Shown here: piece by piece, positions 53,244 to 59,411 of the stretch
Layout of the letters: each line of letters starts with the position of its first letter
Numbering within the stretch: the first letter of the stretch is position 1
Origin: Hoylesella nanceiensis DSM 19126 = JCM 15639
GTDB lineage: Bacteria > Bacteroidota > Bacteroidia > Bacteroidales > Bacteroidaceae
NCBI RefSeq assembly: GCF_000379965.1
Contig: NZ_KB904331.1
Coordinates: forward strand, 62,001 to 126,000
Length of the DNA: 64,000 nucleotides
Direction: 5' to 3'
The notes under the pieces: generated by a model
Told to the model about the DNA's origin: nothing
The model's database searches: none
Seen by the model: only the letters and a program-made list of their open reading frames with translations
Position numbers and translations under genes: made by a program

Positions 53244-53892
53244 GCTTAGGCAGAAAAAAAGATGGTTTATTTAATAAATTACCTTGTGGAGTGACGGCTT
53301 CTTGAAGTGGAACAAACTGTAGTGTACTGTCTTTATATACAGAATAGTGGTCTGTACGCAAAATATCTGAAAGATGTTTCATCTCATAGGGTAATTCTCT
53401 TAAACGCTCCAGCCACACTTCCTCAACAAATTTATTTACTGGTAATACTGAAAGTTTTTTACTTAATTCAATTTGCAAATCTGAGGTAGAGCGTGCCCGA
53501 ACTTGAAAAAGATAATTTACAGCCTCTGGAGTAACTCCTTCACTATATGCTATGGCTTCTGCTGCCATAAGCAAGACTTCTGCATAACGATAGATGCCAA
53601 AATATTGCTTGTTAGAAGCAGCTATACCAGTCCCGGAAGTAAGCCAAAAATATGGAGCTGGAGCAAATATTTCAAAGATAGTCTTTCCCTCATCCTTAAC
53701 CTTGAAGAAGGTATGGAAGTACTGTCGGTCTTTCCCTCTTATATCTCCCTCTGCATAGCAACTCATAAATGCCTGAATAGGCTTGAAGGCATTGAAAGCA
53801 ACATGCTCTTTAACATTATCCCAGTTCCTAGCCATTTTGGGAAATGCAAAAGAAGCCCGGGGCAATGTCGTTGAGAGCGATTGAAAAATCAA
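53233..53892 (-). pseudogene. SusD/RagB-like C-terminal fragment
   Basis: The open frame has the C-terminal third of a SusD-family starch-binding lipoprotein: FGIYRYAEVLLMAAEAIAYSE and VWLERLRELPYEMKHLSDILR are the typical helices. The N-terminal two thirds and a signal peptide are missing. The frame continues out of phase from the preceding PKD lipoprotein; a one-base change would join them (ending IAP, resuming ASFAFPK). Its end overlaps the mobC stop. A TonB partner is not directly adjacent. Confidence 0.75.
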
Positions 53893-54271
53893 AGTCTATA
53901 GTCATGGCGGAATCAACCCTTATGGTTTGCTGGCTTGTTCTTTCCTCTACAGCATTCCACACTCGCAAGGTTATATTGTGCTCACCAGCCTGAGTGAACA
54001 CAACTTTAGCCGGAGTTCTCTCATTGGAACTACTGGGAATACCACCCTCGAATATCCATTCATATTCTTCTGCTCCGTAACTCTCGTTTTTCAATTGGAT
54101 AGTTACAGGTGAGGTTTTGTCTTCCGATGCCTCTATGGTGAATGTCGATTCGATAGGAACGGCAGTCTCTTTGAGACAGGATGATAGCAAAACTGTAAAA
54201 AGCCATATCGCTATTGAGCGATATGGAATCTTTGCTATTATGATTTTATTTTTTATCTTATTCAATATCAT
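53828..54271 (-). CDS. PKD-domain lipoprotein, frame shift into SusD remnant
   Basis: 147 residues. The signal peptide ends in a lipobox (AIWLFTVLLSSC), followed by LKETAVPIESTF and a PKD-like domain (NESYGAEEYEWIFEGG, ERTPAKVVFTQAGEHNITLRVWNA). It ends FDFSIALNDIAPGFFCISQNG, where the frame differs by one from the SusD fragment. Its first about 60 codons recur in two damaged copies at 56773 and 57627. Start ATG overlaps the stop of the small 54271-54381 gene (TAATG). Confidence 0.7.
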   Translation of the reverse strand: MILNKIKNKIIIAKIPYRSIAIWLFTVLLSSCLKETAVPIESTFTIEASEDKTSPVTIQLKNESYGAEEYEWIFEGGIPSSSNERTPAKVVFTQAGEHNITLRVWNAVEERTSQQTIRVDSAMTIDFDFSIALNDIAPGFFCISQNG

Positions 54272-54381
54272 TATTTCAATACATTTTCAAAGTTAGTTTC
54301 TTTTAGAATCATAGTCACAAAAGGTTTGTATCCTCTTATGTATTGGAGGATGCCCCATGCACATAAACCATCTGTAGTCAT
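54271..54381 (-). CDS. 36-residue peptide, coupled to the PKD lipoprotein
   Basis: ATG at 54381, five bases after the stop of the preceding gene, TAA overlapping the next ATG as TAATG. The product contains WGILQYIRGYKPFVTMILKE. It may be the C-terminal remnant of a larger protein rather than a functional peptide. No family recognised. Confidence 0.4.
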   Translation of the reverse strand: MTTDGLCAWGILQYIRGYKPFVTMILKETNFENVLK

Positions 54382-54385
54382 AATA

Positions 54386-54976
54386 TCACGTATTGTCAAT
54401 TCCTAATTCTTTTCGCTTCTTTTTCCAGAAGTCATTTATATTATCAAAATCTTCTCCATACTCAAAATCTTCATAAGGAGGTTCAAACCAATGAAAAACG
54501 ATAGACTGCTTGGCGATTCTACAAACATAAAATCCTGTTTTATCCTCTCGGCAAAAAAAACATACCTCTCCTAATCTATCTTCTAGATGATTTCTCCAGT
54601 CCATTGTATTATCCCAGCTACTAAATTCTGGATTATATTGCCCCCCTTCTTTAAAATCTTTAGTGAGATATTTTGTCTCCCTATAAAAACTATAACCATA
54701 CATAGAGTTATATCTATTTATTGTATCCAGTGTTATATTTTTCCAAAAGAAAGTTTCTAAGTTTCTCCTTAAAGAGTTCTTTAGGCAAGGAGCATTCGCC
54801 ACAAGGATAGTACTCGCTGCATATATCTTTTTCTCGTTGTCATTACCTGTATTACCTGTACGATATTCAAGGACATAATAACTGCTTTTGTCAATCATAT
54901 TGCATCTTGATATAAAAAAGACAAGACTTCCAAGGCAAAATACTAATCCTCCTAAAAAGAACTTTCTCATATTCAT
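54386..54976 (-). CDS. membrane-anchored hypothetical, putative immunity
   Basis: 196 residues. An N-terminal hydrophobic helix (FFLGGLVFCLGSLVFFISRC) suggests an inner-membrane anchor or lipoprotein-like signal. The rest is aromatic and acidic (HWFEPPYEDFEYGEDFDNINDFW). Not recognised. AT-rich, unlike the tra genes. Same strand and array as the immunity genes; an anchored immunity protein is only an inference. Confidence 0.55.
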   Translation of the reverse strand: MNMRKFFLGGLVFCLGSLVFFISRCNMIDKSSYYVLEYRTGNTGNDNEKKIYAASTILVANAPCLKNSLRRNLETFFWKNITLDTINRYNSMYGYSFYRETKYLTKDFKEGGQYNPEFSSWDNTMDWRNHLEDRLGEVCFFCREDKTGFYVCRIAKQSIVFHWFEPPYEDFEYGEDFDNINDFWKKKRKELGIDNT

Positions 54977-55062
54977 AATCTTCCTTCTATTTCAATTTCT
55001 TTTGATGTGAATCTTATGCCCCCACAACTATTTTTTGAAAGATGCAACTTAATGTCCTTGTT

Positions 55063-55545
55063 TTACTCCTCCACCAACCATACGCCATCTTTCTTAAGAT
55101 AAACAATTGGCTCTGTATCAAATTTGAAACCCTCAATGGGGGTACGTTCCTCCCAAATGTCATCTATTTCACTTTCTTTTACATCCAAATGAGGATCATA
55201 TCCATGCATAGCATGGTCTCCCGACATGGTTTGATATTCTATAGATGGATCTAATGTTATAATCCTGTCATCTGTAAGTCCTAAACACTGGCATTTATAA
55301 CCTTTATAATTACAAAAACAACTTTTCCTATAGGCGGAATAATCATAATTGTCTCCGTAAGGTAAATATAAACCAAAATAGTCATCCTCTTCTTTGTGAA
55401 AACCAAGATCTAAAAAATTAGAATTCTGAGTATAAAGATGCCAACATGGATTATTAAACATATAACTAACATTTATATTTATCCATTCATTAGCAATATA
55501 TATATATTCACCAGTCTGAAAATAATCACACTTTTGCCTTTCCAT
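55063..55545 (-). CDS. putative immunity protein (array copy 3, intact)
   Basis: 160 residues. The C-terminal part (IDDIWEERTPIEGFKFDTEPIVYLKKDGVWLVEE) is almost the same as in the copies at 55843-56331 and 56773-57294. The N-terminal half differs, as in toxin-immunity families with swapped specificities. It begins 6 bp after the toxin tip at 55552. No signal peptide; cytoplasmic. Function inferred from its place after a toxin tip. Confidence 0.6.
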   Translation of the reverse strand: MERQKCDYFQTGEYIYIANEWININVSYMFNNPCWHLYTQNSNFLDLGFHKEEDDYFGLYLPYGDNYDYSAYRKSCFCNYKGYKCQCLGLTDDRIITLDPSIEYQTMSGDHAMHGYDPHLDVKESEIDDIWEERTPIEGFKFDTEPIVYLKKDGVWLVEE

Positions 55546-55551
55546 ATACTG

Positions 55552-55806
55552 TTATTTTATTATTACGAATTTACCACTTCTGTATATAGCTCTGAGTTCT
55601 TCAGTACCATCATTAAATATTTCCCATATCTCAGTACCTTCTTGAATATCTATTCTACTTTGAAAATGCCATTCTGGAACACTTAATCTCCCATTATTAC
55701 CAGAGGTAAAGCCATGTACTGTAAATGGATAACCCATATCTTCTGAAGTAGGGATGACAAGTATCTGGGGGCATCTTCTGATTTGACTCGGATTACTGCT
55801 ATTCAT
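55552..55806 (-). CDS. toxin-tip fragment 3 (polymorphic toxin C-terminus)
   Basis: 84 residues without a delivery or signal domain. The end GFTSGNNGRLSVPEWHFQSR followed by EGTEIWEIFNDGTEELRAIYR and GKFVIIK repeats in tip 2 (56338-56538) and, more loosely, tip 1 (57291-57627). It has its own ATG and is followed after 6 bp by its immunity gene, so it may be an orphan tip or a donor cassette. Confidence 0.55.
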   Translation of the reverse strand: MNSSNPSQIRRCPQILVIPTSEDMGYPFTVHGFTSGNNGRLSVPEWHFQSRIDIQEGTEIWEIFNDGTEELRAIYRSGKFVIIK

Positions 55807-55842
55807 TTTGCTTTATTTGATAATTTCCTTCATATTTATTTT

Positions 55843-56331
55843 TTAAAGCTCTACCAACCATACGCCATCTTTTTTAAGATAAACAATTGGCTCTACATCA
55901 AATTTGAAACCCTCAATGGGGATACGTTCCTCCCAAATGTCAGTTACTTCATTCACAAAAAGTTCATAAGGTAAATGAATTCTTCTATCATCATAAAAAT
56001 GTAATCCTAATTTTTTCTTTGTCTCTAATTCAGGAGATAATATAATGTCATTATTTTTTTAAATGATATTTTCTAAATAATACTTTCCATCCTGATAGTT
56101 ACAATAATTCTCCCTCTGAAAAGCACTTTGTATCTGTTCAGCGGATAGAGTTATGAAAACTTTATCTGATAAAAACTCATCTGTTTTGCAATTTTCATAT
56201 CTTTTGAATCCAATACTCAATAGACCTTCTGTAAAAGAGGTTTGAAGACGATATAAGTTTTCTTCTACTTTCCAAAACCGACATTCTATACCTTTAAAAA
56301 AGGCATAGTCATCATTTTTTATTTTCAACAT
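55843..56331 (-). pseudogene. putative immunity gene 2, in-frame stop
   Basis: A 163-codon frame broken by an in-frame TAA at 56059-56061, after GKYYLENII; the same frame goes on with KNNDIILSPELETKKKLGLHFYDD and ends KKDGVWLVEL. It aligns with the intact gene at 56773-57294 before and after the stop. The last about 90 bp are nearly identical to the end of the copy at 55063. Confidence 0.7.
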
Positions 56332-56337
56332 AACACA

Positions 56338-56773
56338 TCATTTTATGATAATAAATTTTTCATATTCTTTACTGTAGATTGCCCTTAAAATTTCTTTGCC
56401 ATCATTAGACACCTCCCATATTTCATCACCTTCATTGAATTTTACTCTTCGTAACAAATTCCATTCAGGTATTCCTAATCTACCATTGTTACCAGAGGTA
56501 AATCCTGTAGAAGTAAACGGATAGACCCGACTTCTAATCTATATCGTTTTGTGGTTCAATATAACGCATATTAGCGCATAAAATTATATCTTTTGCCCGA
56601 TAATATGATATATATTGTAACGCAACTTCATCTAAAATAACTTTTACCCTCATCCCCAACAATTTTAAATGCTTTAGTTGAATCATTACAGACAAAGTCT
56701 TGTCTTCTGATGATTCGCTTAAGAATGCAGACTTGATTGGAACAGCAGTCTCCTTGAGACAAGAAATTACCAT
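56338..56773 (-). pseudogene. chimera: lipoprotein fragment plus toxin tip 2, frame broken
   Basis: The first part (CLKETAVPIKSAFLSESSED) is the PKD lipoprotein start without its signal peptide; ATG 56773 overlaps the stop of the preceding immunity gene (TAATG). It then runs into unrelated sequence (MRVKVILDEVALQYISYYR) and stops at 56534. Tip 2 is open from 56538 in another frame: YPFTSTGFTSGNNGRLGIPEW, then EGDEIWEVSNDGKEILRAIYS, ending FIIIK with TGA at 56338. The immunity gene at 56331 follows after 6 bp. Confidence 0.6.
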
Positions 56774-57294
56774 TATTCATTTTGCTTATTTGATATTTTG
56801 TTATGCCATGCACCATGCAGATTCTCTTCAATATATGAATTATCTTTGAACAGATAGACTAATGGTTCTACATCAAAAACAAAATCAGAGATAGGCTTTC
56901 GCTCTTCCCAAATAATTGGAGCAGAAGCGATGAATTCCTCATAAGGAACTTCTATTCGGCTATCATCATGATCATATAACTTCAAATATCTTCTCGTTTT
57001 ACGTTCGTTTGGATATAGTATGAATAATCCATGCCATATATTCTCAATATTATACTTGTACCCCAAGTAAATGCAATACATACGACCTTCATAGGCAGAA
57101 TAAGGATACTTCTGATCCATTTTAAGGAATAGCTTAAAATACTCTCCGCTTTTTGAGAATAACCTTGAATCAACCTCTTCTTTCGTATAGATATACCAGA
57201 ACCACATATTGTCATTATTACAGTAAGTATCTAATCGTAGTTCTTTTCCATTTATTAAGATTCGCTTACCTACCTTTTTTTCTATTTTCATCAT
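56773..57294 (-). CDS. putative immunity protein (array copy 1)
   Basis: 173 residues, starting at overlapping ATGs 57294/57291 that sit within the stop of toxin tip 1 (ATGA). The shared C-terminal part is VPYEEFIASAPIIWEERKPISDFVFDVEPLVYLFK, then a tail ENLHGAWHNKISNKQNE. That tail recurs as a remnant at 57614-57718. Cytoplasmic. Function inferred from coupling to the tip. Confidence 0.6.
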   Translation of the reverse strand: MMKIEKKVGKRILINGKELRLDTYCNNDNMWFWYIYTKEEVDSRLFSKSGEYFKLFLKMDQKYPYSAYEGRMYCIYLGYKYNIENIWHGLFILYPNERKTRRYLKLYDHDDSRIEVPYEEFIASAPIIWEERKPISDFVFDVEPLVYLFKDNSYIEENLHGAWHNKISNKQNE

Positions 57295-57627
57295 TTGATA
57301 ACTATAAATTTTCCTTCTTTGAATACTGCATATAAAGTTTGCTTACCATCACGTGTTATCTTCCAAATTTCAGTTCCATCTTTAATGGATATTTTAGAAC
57401 CTTCTTTCATCGTAAATTCTGGGACTCCAATTCTCCCTTTTATTCCAGCTGTATAACTCTCGTTTTTCAATTGGATAGTTACAGGTGAGGTTTTGTCTTC
57501 CGATGTCTCTATGGTGAATGGTGAATGCCAATTCGATAGGAACGGTAGTCTCCTTGAGACATGATGATAACAAAGTTGTAAAGAATAACATTGTTATTGA
57601 ATGATATAGGATATTACATTTTTTCAT
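57291..57627 (-). pseudogene. chimera: lipoprotein start fused to toxin tip 1, 7-bp frameshift
   Basis: From ATG 57627: signal peptide with lipobox (MLFFTTLLSSC), LKETTVPIELAFTI, then a 7-bp tandem duplication (TGGTGAA twice, near 57516-57530) shifts the frame. In the other frame it continues EDKTSPVTIQLKNESY and then TAGIKGRIGVPEFTMKEGSK, DGTEIWKITRDGKQTLYAVF, and ends GKFIVIK at 57291. Without the duplication it would be a 109-residue lipoprotein-anchored tip. A 52-bp segment (57454-57505) is identical to 54078-54129. Confidence 0.65.
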
Positions 57628-57718
57628 TTTCCTTATTTGATATTCTATTATGCCATGCAACATGCAGGTTATCTTCTATCTATGCTTTGTCTTTGAACAA
57701 ATAAAGCAGCTATAGGCA
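57614..57718 (-). pseudogene. immunity-gene C-terminal remnant
   Basis: The frame reads YLFKDKA, stop, IEDNLHVAWHNRISNKENEKM, stop. It matches the tail of the immunity protein at 56773-57294 and overlaps the start of the chimera at 57627. It shows one more array unit once lay here. Confidence 0.6.
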
Positions 57719-57765
57719 AAGTCCCATACTTTCTTCGTTAATTTCTTTTCTACTTCTACAATTCT

Positions 57766-58032
57766 TTATTTAATATTACGACTTTCTTCTATTAGTTGTT
57801 CTTTTGATGGTAATTTCTCTGGAATAAAAGAAAAAACAATGTCGTCATCTTCTATTAATTTTATATATCCATTTTCCTGCCATTTCAACAAAATGGGTCT
57901 AATTCTTTTATAATTATTTCGAATATTTTTATTTAGCATATCTAATAAATTCCAATCAACAATTGGAGACATCAAATAAATATTATCGTGATAAATATAA
58001 TTTATTATTATTATTAATCTACTACGTTTCAT
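57766..58032 (-). CDS. small putative immunity protein C of a related trio
   Basis: 88 residues. It resembles the 86-residue protein at 58326: basic start, a middle SPIVDWNLLDMLN, then RPILLKWQENGYIKLIEDDD and a C-terminal KLPSKEQLIEE. A winged-helix-like pattern is possible. AT-rich. Preceded by the toxin-tail remnant at 58043. Confidence 0.55.
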   Translation of the reverse strand: MKRSRLIIIINYIYHDNIYLMSPIVDWNLLDMLNKNIRNNYKRIRPILLKWQENGYIKLIEDDDIVFSFIPEKLPSKEQLIEESRNIK

Positions 58033-58042
58033 TACTCATGTA

Positions 58043-58084
58043 TTATTTGAAGTTTATGACTTCTCCTGTTTTCAAGTTTATCAT
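58043..58084 (-). pseudogene. remnant of a toxin C-terminal tail
   Basis: A 13-residue frame (MINLKTGEVINFK) whose end matches the last residues of the large toxin at 58590 (LINLKTGEIIIF). Its ATG overlaps the stop of the immunity gene at 58081 (ATGA). It shows that a second toxin end, partly erased, lay before the immunity gene at 58032. Confidence 0.55.
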
Positions 58085-58329
58085 TCTTTAGTTCCGCTAT
58101 TAGACTGACGAGACATTATACTCGATGGCAAATTCGTTATTTTAAACTTATTGCCTTCGATAATTTTTACGATACCCTTTTCTTCAAGAACCAATAAATA
58201 ATCTTTTAAGAGACTCTGAACATTTCTATTGTTTGTAAAGTCTTCTACAGACCAAATGCTACCCAAATTTCTATAGAGAAACTCCAGTTTGTGTAGAAAC
58301 TCCTTTTTTATTTCGTTAATCCCCCTCAT
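58081..58329 (-). CDS. small putative immunity protein B of a related trio
   Basis: 82 residues. The core YLLVLEEKGIVKIIEGNKFK parallels LELWEEQGFIRLFKIDDEQ in the protein at 58326 and LKWQENGYIKLIEDDD in the one at 57766. Its start overlaps the preceding stop (ATGA). Confidence 0.55.
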   Translation of the reverse strand: MRGINEIKKEFLHKLEFLYRNLGSIWSVEDFTNNRNVQSLLKDYLLVLEEKGIVKIIEGNKFKITNLPSSIMSRQSNSGTKE

Positions 58330-58586
58330 TCTTTTGACAGATCTTTCTTTATGTGAGTGATTTGTTTCATGCTTGGTGGTTTCAAGACCTCTATCATTTG
58401 TTCGTCATCTATTTTGAATAATCTGATAAATCCTTGTTCTTCCCACAGTTCCAATATAGGTAATAAATACTCAAAAGAAGAATCTAGTGGTGATGGTAAA
58501 GCATCCCATTTAAATACTGAGTTATAGAACCCAAAATCATGTCTGAGTACTTTAATTAACATCGTTGTCATTTTTCTCTTTTTCAT
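58326..58586 (-). CDS. small putative immunity protein A of a related trio
   Basis: 86 residues, 3 bp after the toxin frame end at 58590. Basic start, VFKWDALPSPLDSSFEYLLPILELWEEQGFIRLFK. No known family. Its position right behind the toxin frame makes it the best candidate for cognate immunity. Confidence 0.6.
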   Translation of the reverse strand: MKKRKMTTMLIKVLRHDFGFYNSVFKWDALPSPLDSSFEYLLPILELWEEQGFIRLFKIDDEQMIEVLKPPSMKQITHIKKDLSKE

Positions 58587-58589
58587 ATA

Positions 58590-59401
58590 TTAAAAAATAA
58601 TAATTTCGCCAGTTTTAAGATTTATAAGTCTTCTCAATTTTATTGTTTCTTGTGTCACAAACTGTGTGCCACCACCTTTTCCATATTGAGGATAACTACG
58701 AGTAATTATTTCTATATTAGGAGCATCATCCCAATTCGCTTTTGGAAAAGCCACAGATGTTTTTATTTGATCAGCACTAAATTCTGCACGCCAAGTAGCA
58801 TCTGTCATATCTCCATTTAATTGTAATTTTGATATAGCTTCAATTGGATTATCAAACTTATCCAACGAAAAGTATGTCAAATCATCCCCTCTCATAGGAG
58901 GAATAACACCTGTTCTCTTAAGTTCTTCTATATACTTTGCTTGAGAACCAATATACCTATATCCTATTTTTCCTTTTATCAATTCTGGGGCTGCGTCTTG
59001 TATATTATCAACCTTTTTCAAGGCATCAATTCCCTTCTGCTCATAGTATGCTATTATTTCTGCAGCAGCACCACCATTTTCTTTGAATTTAACGTAAATA
59101 AGCTGCTCTGCCTTCTTGCCATATCTTGCAATGGCAATTTTTCTGGCCTGGCCTTGTATCTCGTTAATATTTATAGAAGTCTTCCCACTCTTCCATAACT
59201 CTTCGAACTGAGCTGCCAGTTTTGAAGTCTTTGCATTCTGATAGACATTTTTTGTGGAAATTATCAGGTCGAGACTTCTGATGGAACGTATTACCTGCGG
59301 AACATTGGCAAGTGCATCTATTGCGAGGTATTTACTTTGCCATTAGTACATGACGCTAAAACCAAGTATGTAAAAATCAGGAAAACAAACTTTCTCTTCA
59401 T
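58590..59401 (-). pseudogene. lipoprotein-anchored polymorphic-toxin-like gene with frameshift
   Basis: From ATG 59401 a lipoprotein signal peptide (KRKFVFLIFTYLVLASC) runs 27 codons to a TAG at about 59318. The -1 frame is open from about 59345 to 58590 without a stop: ALANVPQVIRSIRSLDLIIS, QGQARKIAIARYGKKAEQL, YEQKGIDALKKVDNIQDAAP and a C-terminal domain with KGKIGYRYIGSQAKYIEEL, TGVIPP, LTYFSLDKF, ending LINLKTGEIIIF. The Y/R, G-x-I-x-P, TYFS pattern loosely recalls ADP-ribosyltransferase-like toxins; this is weak. A short form from an internal TTG (59021) would lack the anchor. Confidence 0.6.
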
Positions 59402-59411
59402 TTGTTATTTA

